64,000 bases of DNA, taken from Nitrosarchaeum sp. GTDB taxonomy: Archaea > Thermoproteota > Nitrososphaeria > Nitrososphaerales > Nitrosopumilaceae. A model generated the notes under the pieces. The model was not told the DNA's origin and did no database searches. It saw only the letters and a list, made by a program, of their open reading frames with translations. Positions 1 through 10,295 of this stretch are shown piece by piece (position 1 is the first letter of the stretch; every line of letters starts with the position of its first letter). The position numbers and the translations under genes are program-made. The stretch is taken from assembly GCA_021414365.1 (NCBI GenBank), contig JAIOOR010000021.1, positions 62,001 through 126,000 of the forward strand, given 5' to 3'.

Positions 1-38
1 TTGATCGTAATTTTTGATAAAATACACTGCTAGAAGAG

Positions 39-323
39 TCATTTCCAATCTCTGTTAATTATGCTGCTTGCCATTGGTTCTGTGGAAAAATCCACAAATA
101 GATTCACTAGTGTTTGCCTGCTTAGAGATTCAGGGGATTTAACTAAATTGTTCAAAACAAAAATAGACACTAATTTCTCTGTGGATTTTGTTAACACATG
201 ATGTAAGAAATGCTTCCTCTCACATAGAGTGGGCTCATTACTTTTTGGACAATTAGAATCAATGCATCTGCGTCTACGCATCAATTTTTCCCTCTTTGAT
301 GTTATTATCAAATTCAATAGCAT
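39..323 (-). CDS. hypothetical protein (true start may be the internal MRRRRCIDSNCP Met)
   Basis: ORF track; overlaps the next ORF at its N-terminus. Confidence 0.4.
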   Translation of the reverse strand: MLLNLIITSKREKLMRRRRCIDSNCPKSNEPTLCERKHFLHHVLTKSTEKLVSIFVLNNLVKSPESLSRQTLVNLFVDFSTEPMASSIINRDWK

Positions 324-492
324 TCAATTCTTTTACAAACAAAATATTTTTGTCAAATGGCTGTTTGTTTAGATGAAGTTTACAGAGTAAAACAGAATAG
401 TCTGATGATGGGGCTCCATTGAATCTTACAAGATATTCTGGAGTATCCTCACAACATTTACCTATAATGGGTTTGTAAAAGATTTCATTCAT
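274..492 (-). CDS. hypothetical protein
   Basis: ORF track; no recognised motif. Confidence 0.4.
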   Translation of the reverse strand: MNEIFYKPIIGKCCEDTPEYLVRFNGAPSSDYSVLLCKLHLNKQPFDKNILFVKELNAIEFDNNIKEGKIDA

Positions 493-815
493 TAGACAAT
501 CATCCCAAGTTTGAAACCCATTGTATTTTCTAGAGATGCGTTGCTTCTTTTAGCCAAACAAATTTCTTCAAGTGCATTGACTGCAACATCTTTTGTAGGA
601 TATGCTATTAGACTAAAATTTTGACACTGGTGAATATGCGCCCAAAGAGTTTGTGGACGAGGAAACGAAATAGAATGTTTTGTGTTTCTTTTCAATAACT
701 CACAAGCAGGACACCGTAGTTTAATTCGAATTTTATCTTTTCTGCAAATCACAACCTTGGTTTTATAATACTGTGGTTCGTATACTGTCATAGGGTTTTC
801 CTCTTGTTGTTCCAA
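492..815 (-). CDS. small protein with C2H2-like zinc-finger pattern (CPAC...HIHQC)
   Basis: ORF track; Cys/His spacing. Confidence 0.5.
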   Translation of the reverse strand: MEQQEENPMTVYEPQYYKTKVVICRKDKIRIKLRCPACELLKRNTKHSISFPRPQTLWAHIHQCQNFSLIAYPTKDVAVNALEEICLAKRSNASLENTMGFKLGMIV

Positions 816-1117
816 TTGGGAAATTCTCTAAGTGAAGGTGGTTGGCAAAACTCCTCACCATTTTTTTTGATAACCTTTTGAAATGAAATCGATTTTACAA
901 TGGATATCATGATTTCATCTCCTTTGCATTCAAATCCAGTTTCTCGTAGTTGGCAAACAATTCTGATATTCCATCATCAAAACTTGAAATGGACTTTTTT
1001 AGAAGAATGTGTAGTTTGAGATAGTTCTCAAAGGAGATATTCGTTAGGATTTGTTTCACAAACAGTATAACCCAATGAGTTTATTAATTCCGACTGTTTC
1101 TGTTAATTTATAGTGAA

Positions 1118-2935
1118 ATGGTCGGAATACCTGTAAAACCCGCCTGGCAAAGGCGAAAAGATCCTGAGTTAAAGACAAAAATAATGCTCAAATTAGCAAT
1201 TGGAAATTGGTCTGTGGCATCACTATCGCAAGAATTTGGATATACTATACAAAAAAAGGGACAAAAAAAAGAATACCTTGATTACGAAATTGTTAAAAAG
1301 GCTCTAACCTCTCTTAGCGATTTTTCTGGTGAAGGAGACGGGTTTGTAAAAAAGACTACTGATTTTACAGAGGGGAATTGGAAGGGAGAGCATAACAGAG
1401 TATGGATTTTAACTAAGAAAGGGATTTTGGCACTAACACAAATTCAAGAACCATCTGAATTTTTTGAAATGATTTTTTTTCAATATGATAATAATTATAA
1501 ACATTACAAAACAATAATTGAACTTTCAAAACTAATAGAAAACTATGAGTTAAATCATCAAATGTTCAGAGATAAAATAAATTCGGAAATAAATATTGTA
1601 TTATTGAATAAAGTAAAAAACTTATTTTTTACAGAGGATTTCAAAACAAACATTGTTCCAATTCTTAAAAGAATTGGACTTAAAAAAGAAATGACTTATG
1701 CAGAAATTAAAGAATATTCTGAAAATCAAGAATATGAAAAAACTCAATATGGTATTTTAATATCCTGTGTGGACGAAGGATTGGTCATGCAATTAGATAA
1801 CAATTATTGTTTATCTTTGTTTGGATTCCTTTCATTAATTAGTACATATTCAATAGATAGAAATATTTCTAACAAAAAACTTGAAAATGAAATCCATCAA
1901 ATTATTGATAATCATAAATTTTTATTCCCAAAAATACTAAACAAAAAAGTTGTTTCAATTATCGAATTAACTCAAATTTTTAGAAAGATCTTCTTTGGTA
2001 GTTTTTCAATTGAAGATAATGAATCATCCATCATAGAGAGCAGAATGCTTGTCGTACAATCCTATTTTGAGAAACTCCAACAAATCAAATTTCGTGTTTT
2101 CTTTGCACAATTTATACGTGCATATCAAAATTGGTGTGACAAACAAAACTGTCACATATTACCATTTTCATCAGATTTTAAGTTGAGCTCATTTTTTTCT
2201 ATTGATGTTCTTTTGGACAAAAAGTTCATGCAGTTTCTATTAAAGAAGCGAGGTCCTCTCAAAAAAGAGATAATTAAAGTAATTGTGGATGAAAAAAAAC
2301 ACCGTATAGAATTTAGGATAAAAGGAATTCATGATGACGTTTTAGAGTATGTTGAAAAATCTGATACCCGTCAGTCTCTTGAAAGTTTTGACCCTGCAGA
2401 TCAGGATCTATATGAGCCGGAATCTAAGTTGAGATATGAAGAGTTACTTTATGACATAAACAACATCATTATAGATTCTCTTAGAGCCAAATCAAATGAA
2501 CTTCAAGGAGATATTGATGCTGTTTTATCAAATTTTAGCAAAAATGAAAAAAAGATCCTAAAACAAAAAATAAACAAAGCATACACAGACATTGTTCAAT
2601 TATTGGAATGCAAAGAACTCTTGTGGGAATTGTTGTACCTCAGTGAGAAAATTGAAAAAAATAACGAGTTTGATACCACTATAATTCAAACAGCACAAGT
2701 TTTTGAATCTCTTGAGGATTTTTCTAATGATAAAAATACAAAAGCAATGCAAAATATTGTCGAGTTCCAATTTTTCACATATTTGAAATCCATCAATCCT
2801 ATCTTGCTCAAAAATGTATTTTTAAAATATGAATTATCAGAATGGTATTATGATTGGATTAAAATTTTAATTGAATTTCACAATGTTGAAGATGCAGAAT
2901 TGGAAAACTTTTCAGAATCTCTTAATTTCAGTTAA
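1118..2935 (+). CDS. hypothetical 605-aa protein, possible N-terminal winged helix
   Basis: long ORF; N-terminal WSVASLSQEFGY...LTKKGILALT resembles wHTH. Confidence 0.75.
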   Translation: MVGIPVKPAWQRRKDPELKTKIMLKLAIGNWSVASLSQEFGYTIQKKGQKKEYLDYEIVKKALTSLSDFSGEGDGFVKKTTDFTEGNWKGEHNRVWILTKKGILALTQIQEPSEFFEMIFFQYDNNYKHYKTIIELSKLIENYELNHQMFRDKINSEINIVLLNKVKNLFFTEDFKTNIVPILKRIGLKKEMTYAEIKEYSENQEYEKTQYGILISCVDEGLVMQLDNNYCLSLFGFLSLISTYSIDRNISNKKLENEIHQIIDNHKFLFPKILNKKVVSIIELTQIFRKIFFGSFSIEDNESSIIESRMLVVQSYFEKLQQIKFRVFFAQFIRAYQNWCDKQNCHILPFSSDFKLSSFFSIDVLLDKKFMQFLLKKRGPLKKEIIKVIVDEKKHRIEFRIKGIHDDVLEYVEKSDTRQSLESFDPADQDLYEPESKLRYEELLYDINNIIIDSLRAKSNELQGDIDAVLSNFSKNEKKILKQKINKAYTDIVQLLECKELLWELLYLSEKIEKNNEFDTTIIQTAQVFESLEDFSNDKNTKAMQNIVEFQFFTYLKSINPILLKNVFLKYELSEWYYDWIKILIEFHNVEDAELENFSESLNFS

Positions 2936-2972
2936 TTACAAATTATATACGAATATAATAATTTTAACAATT

Positions 2973-3890
2973 TTAGAACCAAACATGGTCTTTGCCAAAC
3001 GGTCTATCGATATCACCCACTTTTTCTTCAATCATCAATATTGAATCAATAGCAAACGCAACTGTAAATTCTGCATCATTAATTGTGGGGTCTTTCTTTT
3101 GATCAAAAAAACTAGATGGTTTTTCAGAACCAACTGAAAACAGGGGCTGACCTGTGATGGATTTGAATTTAAGATATTTTGCATAATCTAATCCAAGTGA
3201 AACAAAGCGTAGTGTGTCTTGCATTTTTTTAAAAGAACGTGTAATTCTATCATTTCCTTTCATACCATTAAACGAAGAAGTGGTAACGATGTTATCAAAA
3301 AAATACATTGTAGAACCACCTACTAATGCATTACCAACACTGTTTAATGCTTTTTCCAAACCTGTTACAGACTCATTAATTGCAGTTTGAATATCTTTTT
3401 TTTCTAATGCTTGATTCGCCTCTTTTAAAATAGTTTGAATTTTTTTATTTTGAATTAAATCAGTTAAACTGATTTGTTCAAAATTTAATCCCCAAGACTG
3501 TTCTACTATTTTTTTTAAAAAATCTCGTGTGTATGTTTGACAATCACTCACTTCGCTATTGTTTGGATATCTTGCATCATGTTGAGCATCATTTCTGATA
3601 TTATGTACTCGAAGTATGTTTGCTCTGTCTGGAATATTTCCCAAAGATGTTGATGTTAATAGTGATTCAACTTGATTCAAAAGAGATGGAAATCCATCTG
3701 AGGGTGATTTTGAAGAATCAATCGAAGTTACAACTGCATTTAGAACTGTTTCCGTAGATAAATCAAATAAGATCACCGCCATCAATTTATCTACATTTGC
3801 TTCTGATTGAGAATGAATTAATCCTCTCTGAAAAATCTGTTTAGATAGTGCAAGTTTTTTTAAATTTACAGAGTCTGTAGAAATAGGCAT
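2973..3890 (-). CDS. hypothetical protein with HEPN-like motif (RNDAQH)
   Basis: RVHNIRNDAQHDARYP matches the RX4-6H HEPN signature in a helical protein. Confidence 0.6.
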   Translation of the reverse strand: MPISTDSVNLKKLALSKQIFQRGLIHSQSEANVDKLMAVILFDLSTETVLNAVVTSIDSSKSPSDGFPSLLNQVESLLTSTSLGNIPDRANILRVHNIRNDAQHDARYPNNSEVSDCQTYTRDFLKKIVEQSWGLNFEQISLTDLIQNKKIQTILKEANQALEKKDIQTAINESVTGLEKALNSVGNALVGGSTMYFFDNIVTTSSFNGMKGNDRITRSFKKMQDTLRFVSLGLDYAKYLKFKSITGQPLFSVGSEKPSSFFDQKKDPTINDAEFTVAFAIDSILMIEEKVGDIDRPFGKDHVWF

Positions 3891-3897
3891 TTAGACT

Positions 3898-4410
3898 TTA
3901 ACCTGATAATGGATTTTGTGAACTTGTCTGTGTTTGTTGTTTTTGTAGATTCATTTCAATACCCATAGTCGATGAAAGTAAATTGAAAGTGTAATTCATG
4001 ATGTTTTGAACTCGAATCAATGTTGTAATAAAATCAGACTTTGAAGTGTCACCTACTGTAAGCTTGTGTATTCTAACTCCTACAATATTTTGCTCATTAA
4101 ATAGAAATTCATGATTGTAATCAAACTCTATTGCATTTCTTGTAAGATTTGCAAATAGATTACTTTTTTTCATATTGTCCCATTTAGACACCATTTCGAT
4201 TTGTTCAGGTGCAAGATTGATTTGTTGTTGATAATAGATTCTATCTGGATATTTCTTTTGACAATAAACAATTATGTTTCCAATACTCAAACTCCAATAA
4301 AATATCGGATCATCTGATTTGATAGGACTTTCTTTGAAAGGTATGCTGTCTTGTGTGCAATAATCCATCACTTTTTGTTTTAATTCATCAGGATTAGGCA
4401 TATTATACAA
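3898..4410 (-). CDS. hypothetical protein (possibly DUF2299-like)
   Basis: ORF directly upstream of the HEPN-like ORF on the same strand. Confidence 0.5.
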   Translation of the reverse strand: MYNMPNPDELKQKVMDYCTQDSIPFKESPIKSDDPIFYWSLSIGNIIVYCQKKYPDRIYYQQQINLAPEQIEMVSKWDNMKKSNLFANLTRNAIEFDYNHEFLFNEQNIVGVRIHKLTVGDTSKSDFITTLIRVQNIMNYTFNLLSSTMGIEMNLQKQQTQTSSQNPLSG

Positions 4411-4647
4411 TCATAATATTTTGAAGTTAAACGTTATGCGTAATTGTACATATTCTTAGAACCATTTCAGTAAATACATTCATTTCATGCCTAAAAATCT
4501 GTGAACTGGGCAATCTTTGGCAATATCTGATCTGAATACCTTGGTGTTTTCAAAACAACTTTCCCAAACTATACCTAAATGTACTTTTAAGTTCAAAATT
4601 TAGATTTTTCAAAAAACACTTAATCTTACTAATTTTGTATTTTATAC

Positions 4648-5532
4648 ATGAATGGACATCTGAGAACCTGTACAGTAGATGGTCTGAACATAGGTGATTC
4701 TAGATTCAATTGGAATGACAAACTGATCATATTTCATAACAAAGGAACGGATAACAATTTAGTTAATGTCAATGTAATTCTTCCAAATCCTTACAGAGTT
4801 AGAAATTTGGGAGACTCAATCAGTGATGAAGAATTTCAAGATCAAGGAGAGGCATTTGATATAGTTGCAATGTTTCTAGCATGTTATCATCTTACAAATG
4901 ATTTCAATATGCCTAAAATCATAATGCATACCTGGTCTGCAACTGATTTACAACCTTTTGATTCAATTAATGATGTAACATTTAGTGGATTTATTCCACA
5001 ATTCAAATCCAGATTTGAGAATGTTATTTCAACAGACTTGACATCAAGTGCATTACAAAACACAAAACCATTGTTTGAAAAACTTATGAATTTACCAAAA
5101 AAAAATAGAGAGCCAATTAGTGTTGCTCTGATTGTATATCATAAAGCAAGGTCATCAGATGAAATCTTCACTCAGTTTTTAGATTTGGTGACTGTGTTAG
5201 AAACATTGTTTACAGAAAATGATGGAGAAACTAAATACAAATTAGCATTACGTACTTGTATTTTTTATGAAAATGATACCTTAAAAAGAAAGGAATTATT
5301 TGAGAAATTAAGAACTGTCTATAGAGATAGGAGTGATTTGATTCATGGGAATAAAATATCTCTGAATCCCCATTCTGTATATCATAAACATTATGAATTT
5401 CTATTACCTATTGTTTTTCAGATTTTGATAAAATACATTAAGATATTGTCTAATGATGTTGCTAAGAAAGATATTGTCAAAATGATAGATGATATGGCAT
5501 TAGGAGAACTAAAATCTGAATTTGTCACCTAA
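4648..5532 (+). CDS. Apea-like HEPN domain protein
   Basis: C-terminal YRDRSDLIHG (R-x4-6-H) typical of Apea-like HEPN. Confidence 0.6.
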   Translation: MNGHLRTCTVDGLNIGDSRFNWNDKLIIFHNKGTDNNLVNVNVILPNPYRVRNLGDSISDEEFQDQGEAFDIVAMFLACYHLTNDFNMPKIIMHTWSATDLQPFDSINDVTFSGFIPQFKSRFENVISTDLTSSALQNTKPLFEKLMNLPKKNREPISVALIVYHKARSSDEIFTQFLDLVTVLETLFTENDGETKYKLALRTCIFYENDTLKRKELFEKLRTVYRDRSDLIHGNKISLNPHSVYHKHYEFLLPIVFQILIKYIKILSNDVAKKDIVKMIDDMALGELKSEFVT

Positions 5533-5764
5533 AAAATTCTTCACATTAATTGCAGGAATAATTCTTGGTTTTTTTATGGCATTGGTTCCCTCTCCATTGG
5601 ATATCGGAGAAATGATTTTGTTACAAATTGCAGGACTTAATTTATGCAAAACTGACATCTGTTTAGACCAACAAGAATTTTTATTGAATTCCTATACTCT
5701 CGCTGGTCTGATGATAGGAATTGCTTCATCAATTGAGATGTTTAGAAGTTTCAGATATAATTAG
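5522..5764 (+). CDS. small membrane protein
   Basis: two hydrophobic helices; overlaps end of previous CDS. Confidence 0.55.
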   Translation: MSPKKFFTLIAGIILGFFMALVPSPLDIGEMILLQIAGLNLCKTDICLDQQEFLLNSYTLAGLMIGIASSIEMFRSFRYN

Positions 5765-5771
5765 ACAATAA

Positions 5772-5987
5772 TTATATTTTATTTTTGAAAATTGTTGTTC
5801 TGACAGAAGTTACTTTATCATGAACATTTTGCTTCTGGATCCTGATGATTATTTCACATTTCATACACCAATAAACCTGTATTTCTTTGTCAGGATTATG
5901 CCTATCTTTTGTTGAAATTACTGCATCATACACCATTTTTTTGTTAGAACCACACTGCGAACAATAAACATTTGGATATCTTGCCAT
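5772..5987 (-). CDS. small zinc-ribbon protein
   Basis: CSQCG...CMKCE. Confidence 0.6.
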   Translation of the reverse strand: MARYPNVYCSQCGSNKKMVYDAVISTKDRHNPDKEIQVYWCMKCEIIIRIQKQNVHDKVTSVRTTIFKNKI

Positions 5988-6092
5988 TTGGAAGCAATTT
6001 GCATCTTACTAAGAAATACCCAATGGTTCCAATATGGGAGGACCAATACTGATTAAGGAATGTGTACTCAAACATACATTAGATTTGAACCT

Positions 6093-7214
6093 CTAATTTC
6101 TTTTATTTGCAGAAATGGTTCTTTCTCTAATAGTATCTTTTTGAATCAATCTGTTTACTGTTTCTTTTAATTCATCTACTTGAGATTGAAGATTTTTGTT
6201 TGATTCATTGATTTTGTTAATTTCTGTTTTTTCTTTCTCTAGATTTTCGATAGTTGCTTTTTGTCTTTCTTCGGTATTGACGGTTAATTCGGGTTCTACT
6301 TCCAAAAACCATTCTAATTTTTTAGTATCACTCATTCTATCATATTGTGGTAAATATCCACCATGACCTGTCATTCTATGCGCATATCCCTCTCTATGAA
6401 CATCAGATGCACGTCCAAAGAAGTAGGATCTAAATGAATATAGCGTGATCATTCTAAAACCGTTAGATTTGTACTTTTGAGTAAATCCTGCCTCTTCAGT
6501 GTACTTGTTAAACATCTGAGCTTCTGCCTTTTCTGCAAATGCTGGATTCTCGTTAGTTGCCCAAACTAGATCATTTTCTTTCAAGTCCTTTAGTCGAACC
6601 ATTAGAAATCTTCCAGCTTCTTTTGTCAGCCAAACTGAACGTCCTGATCTAGTCTTTGTATTCTCAGCTTCAATCCTAATTTTGATTCTCTTTTGAGTGG
6701 TGTCAATATCTTTTTTTCTTACTTGGAGTAACTCTCCAGGTCTAGCACCTGTTGAAATTAGAGCCAAATAGAATCCTGTCCTCCTTGGCAATGCTACTGA
6801 GAATATCTTTTGAATCTCCTCCAAGGTTAATTCATGGAGTTCTTCTTTGGTTACAGGTTTGTATTCCAAAGGCTCATCAAAGTCTTCGATATGGATTTTG
6901 ATATTATTGTGAAGAAATACCCGTTTAATTTTAGATACATACTGCTTTACTGAATTGGTCAAGGATCCATCACTGTATTGCCAGTCTATCCATGATTGTA
7001 GGACTTCCCTTACTGCTTGAGTTTGTTTGTCTCCTTTGAGTGTCTGCAATTCCCTGAAAATATCATCCAATGTTCTGCCATCATAATAATCCTGACAGAA
7101 TCTATCCAATGAGTTTTTGGATGCTTCTATGTTTTGCCTTGTCTTGATGGATAATTTTTCTGTCTTTTCTGCAAAAGATTTTTGATTCTTTTTTTCCACT
7201 AAGAATGATGTCAT
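6093..7214 (-). CDS. tyrosine recombinase / phage-type integrase
   Basis: STGARPGELLQVRKKDI (Arg box), HRMTGHGG (H-x-x-R type box) and downstream Tyr (LPQYDR); C-terminal coiled coil. Confidence 0.85.
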   Translation of the reverse strand: MTSFLVEKKNQKSFAEKTEKLSIKTRQNIEASKNSLDRFCQDYYDGRTLDDIFRELQTLKGDKQTQAVREVLQSWIDWQYSDGSLTNSVKQYVSKIKRVFLHNNIKIHIEDFDEPLEYKPVTKEELHELTLEEIQKIFSVALPRRTGFYLALISTGARPGELLQVRKKDIDTTQKRIKIRIEAENTKTRSGRSVWLTKEAGRFLMVRLKDLKENDLVWATNENPAFAEKAEAQMFNKYTEEAGFTQKYKSNGFRMITLYSFRSYFFGRASDVHREGYAHRMTGHGGYLPQYDRMSDTKKLEWFLEVEPELTVNTEERQKATIENLEKEKTEINKINESNKNLQSQVDELKETVNRLIQKDTIRERTISANKRN

Positions 7215-7253
7215 GCTTTGAAATACTTTAGTATGCCTATAAAGTAGAACTTT

Positions 7254-7508
7254 TTGATGGATTTCATGCTAGAAGAAGAACTAATGGATTTGATGACCTT
7301 TTGTTTACAGAATCCTGATTCTGCAGAAGTAATTGAAAAAAAGAAAAGAATTACTGAAATAGGAAGTGAGCTTTTTTTAGATGGTGGATTAGATGCACTT
7401 GAGAATTTCTTTTTTGCCTTAAAAAATAGAATTATTCAAGAAATAGAAAAAGATCCATCCTCATTGCGTTCGCTATGGAATGGACTAACTACTGAATGGC
7501 ATTACTAG
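7254..7508 (+). CDS. hypothetical 84-aa protein
   Basis: ORF track. Confidence 0.5.
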   Translation: MMDFMLEEELMDLMTFCLQNPDSAEVIEKKKRITEIGSELFLDGGLDALENFFFALKNRIIQEIEKDPSSLRSLWNGLTTEWHY

Positions 7509-7527
7509 TTTATTTCGATGAGAAATT

Positions 7528-7671
7528 CTAGCCTCTGCCAATTCTAAATATGGCTGTACTGCATTTTGGGCAGGTGCCTTTTAGAGCTGGTTTGCCATTT
7601 TTCATGGTGTATGGTTTAGCGCCTTCGATGTCTCTTTTATCTCGACACTTAACACAATATCCTATTGTCAT
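7528..7671 (-). CDS. DUF5679-like zinc-ribbon miniprotein (47 aa)
   Basis: manual translation MTIGYCVKCRDKRDIEGAKPYTMKNGKPALKGTCPKCSTAIFRIGRG*; absent from ORF track. Confidence 0.75.
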   Translation of the reverse strand: MTIGYCVKCRDKRDIEGAKPYTMKNGKPALKGTCPKCSTAIFRIGRG

Positions 7672-7844
7672 GATATTGCTAGGCACGTAGTTCTATTAGC
7701 GAGATCTTGTTAAATTTTTTTTACTATGAGGCAAACCTATGATCTTATTTTTGTGTACAATAATCACTGTTTTTATCTACAAATTTTCATACTTTTGGGA
7801 TTTTTTGAAATGAATTTAGTATCTGAAAAGAACATGAGTTATAA

Positions 7845-8297
7845 TTAACTGGTTATTTTAAAAGTCACATGTTCTGCTAATGCGTCTAAATTATTCCATG
7901 ATTTGTTACTGCCTTCTTCTGATATGTCCCAGACAAAAATTTCAACTCTATATTCATCTGACACAAGTGGTGTCCAAGATAATGCAGGACTAAAAGTTTG
8001 TTGAGGTTCAAGTGATAAACCATTTATCCAACCCAACGACACTACTACCCCGTTTTGATTTTTGACTTGAACAATATATACAAATTTTTGAATTTTTTCT
8101 TGATTATTTTTAATGTCTGTGGTAATTTGAACATGTTGATTTACATTGACTTGATTGGACACCTGCTGTCCAAACGCATCCACAAGTCGTGGATTTGTGA
8201 TCTCTACTCTCTCTAACTGCGTTATTGCATATGCGGGAGTAATCAAAACCATTATAGAAAATATAATCACACAGATACCTGCAATCTGCTTTATCAT
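7845..8297 (-). CDS. secreted/membrane-anchored beta-domain protein; paralogue of 45484..45885
   Basis: N-terminal signal; shares QVKN..VV.SL.W......P.Q.FSPA.SWT....Y..E.FVW with the second copy. Confidence 0.65.
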   Translation of the reverse strand: MIKQIAGICVIIFSIMVLITPAYAITQLERVEITNPRLVDAFGQQVSNQVNVNQHVQITTDIKNNQEKIQKFVYIVQVKNQNGVVVSLGWINGLSLEPQQTFSPALSWTPLVSDEYRVEIFVWDISEEGSNKSWNNLDALAEHVTFKITS

Positions 8298-8431
8298 GAA
8301 TTTCAGACCATTTTTTTGTTAATAAAGCGTTTCTACATCTTTTCCTGATTTAACTGGTTTAATTTCAATCACCTTTTTTTAACTTGTAATGTTTTTTGTG
8401 ATGCATGTTATCTATGGAATTTTAGCCACGA

Positions 8432-9757
8432 CTATATCTTGATTCTATAATAATCCCATCTTTCTGGATCAAACGTTGTTACAAATTCTGCTTGCTCTTT
8501 ACCTACTCTGGATTTAATCACATCTCTCAAAGCAAAACTAGTCAAAAATTTGTATTTTTTAGCATGTGCTTGCATTATAAACATGTGGCGCATTTCACTA
8601 CCTCCCTTTAACCCCCAATACCCCATTTTTAATGCCAATGGTTCTAAAAATATTGTATTATTGAGACCATAATTCTCATCTCGTATCTCGGGTCTTAATC
8701 TGTAATTTTCCAATGGTCCCCCCTTGGCAAATCCTACCACTTCCCCCTTACAATCATTTAGTCTAAGTGTATTGAGAATCACGTTTTGATCTTTTAACGA
8801 TTGTTCAAAACCATCTCTTACAAATTGAAGTGGTTTTGGCAATTCTAAAAATATTGAAAACAAAGATTTGATAAATTCTGGTTCAGAACGCGTCTCTAAA
8901 TTCTCAATAGTTGGAACTAATTTCAAATTATCATATGTATAAGTTGCCTGTATCGAAATCTCCTGCTGTCTGATATTCATAAATTCTAACACTGTATTAA
9001 AAAAATTCTGTCTCATATGTTTTGGTAAAGATTCTAAAATAAACCTGCACATTTCAGTTTCTTTGTTTAAAAGTTCTTCAAAATATGCTACAGAACTTCT
9101 CACAATTAATGATGGTCTCCAAGCTAAAGCATGTGCGTTCATTTTTGCCATCTCCATAGCTTTTGAAAAATCTCCTAATGCATAACCGCTAATCCTATCT
9201 ACTACTGAAAGGTACCACCCCAAATTCATAAAATGTTCTTGCATTGCATTGTCTTTTTTTGTAATCTCTGATTTGTTAAAACATTCTTTAATTTGTCTCT
9301 CTGCGTTTTCTTTTAGTTGGCCGCTCCAAGGATATGTTGTTCGAAGTATTAGCACTTTAATTATTTCAAGATCAAGTTTTGCAGTATCAATTAGTTTTCT
9401 CAATTTTTTATCTATGGAAATAAATTTTAACACGCTATCTTCGTGGGGTTTGTCTACACTTTTTTGTGGATCAAAATCATGAAATAATGCAGCTGTATAC
9501 AGATACTTCAAATCATTAATTGAAAATCTCTTTGATGTGTTATTTAGATTGGCAGATAATAGTGATACAAATGTAACTTCTAATTCGTGATTGATGTTAT
9601 GATATCCGTAGTAATCACTTCCTAGTCCTTGTGTTTCAAATAATTCTATGGTGTAATCTAACATCTCTATGTAACAATCTTCATCAATGCCACTTTCTAC
9701 AATTAGGCTCATGATCTCATTTCGTATCGTATGTGGATTTGCGAATTCTTGCAACAA
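8432..9757 (-). CDS. HD-domain phosphohydrolase-like protein
   Basis: NINHELEV...AALFHDFDP HD signature. Confidence 0.65.
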   Translation of the reverse strand: MLQEFANPHTIRNEIMSLIVESGIDEDCYIEMLDYTIELFETQGLGSDYYGYHNINHELEVTFVSLLSANLNNTSKRFSINDLKYLYTAALFHDFDPQKSVDKPHEDSVLKFISIDKKLRKLIDTAKLDLEIIKVLILRTTYPWSGQLKENAERQIKECFNKSEITKKDNAMQEHFMNLGWYLSVVDRISGYALGDFSKAMEMAKMNAHALAWRPSLIVRSSVAYFEELLNKETEMCRFILESLPKHMRQNFFNTVLEFMNIRQQEISIQATYTYDNLKLVPTIENLETRSEPEFIKSLFSIFLELPKPLQFVRDGFEQSLKDQNVILNTLRLNDCKGEVVGFAKGGPLENYRLRPEIRDENYGLNNTIFLEPLALKMGYWGLKGGSEMRHMFIMQAHAKKYKFLTSFALRDVIKSRVGKEQAEFVTTFDPERWDYYRIKI

Positions 9758-9785
9758 ATAACGTTCCTAATTCTTATTTTTAAAT

Positions 9786-10295
9786 ATGCTTCCATGTTTG
9801 TTGAAAATCTTATCTGATAATCCAATAATTTGTGAAAATTTCTATATTTTCACGAAACACTCAATAGAATTATCCTTTTTTTTGTTTTTATTGTCTGTTG
9901 ACTTGGGCTTGCTTGAATCTCTTATGAATATCAATGAGAAAGAGTCTCTGGAGTATGTAATGCATCTAGACAATAAACAATATCTTTTATCTGATGTTGT
10001 TATTGTAAACTCCCCGACCCCTGTGAATTCTCCTACTACCAGAGGAGGTGTTTATTTCTCTGATACTTTTGCATACAAGATTAAGGGAATAATTGATGAT
10101 TTGTCTATCATTCCATTATTGTCAAAAACCATGTTAGGCCCAAACACTGAATTCGGTGAAATTAAAATTACCACGAATCTTCTCAAAAATGGTAAGACAG
10201 TGCCTTTATCTTTATTTACAAATCTGACAAATAGTGTACAATATCCATCAAAAATTGAACTAAATATGATTCTAGTAAAATTAGAGTCTAGCTAA
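9786..10295 (+). CDS. hypothetical protein
   Basis: ORF track. Confidence 0.45.
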   Translation: MLPCLLKILSDNPIICENFYIFTKHSIELSFFLFLLSVDLGLLESLMNINEKESLEYVMHLDNKQYLLSDVVIVNSPTPVNSPTTRGGVYFSDTFAYKIKGIIDDLSIIPLLSKTMLGPNTEFGEIKITTNLLKNGKTVPLSLFTNLTNSVQYPSKIELNMILVKLESS

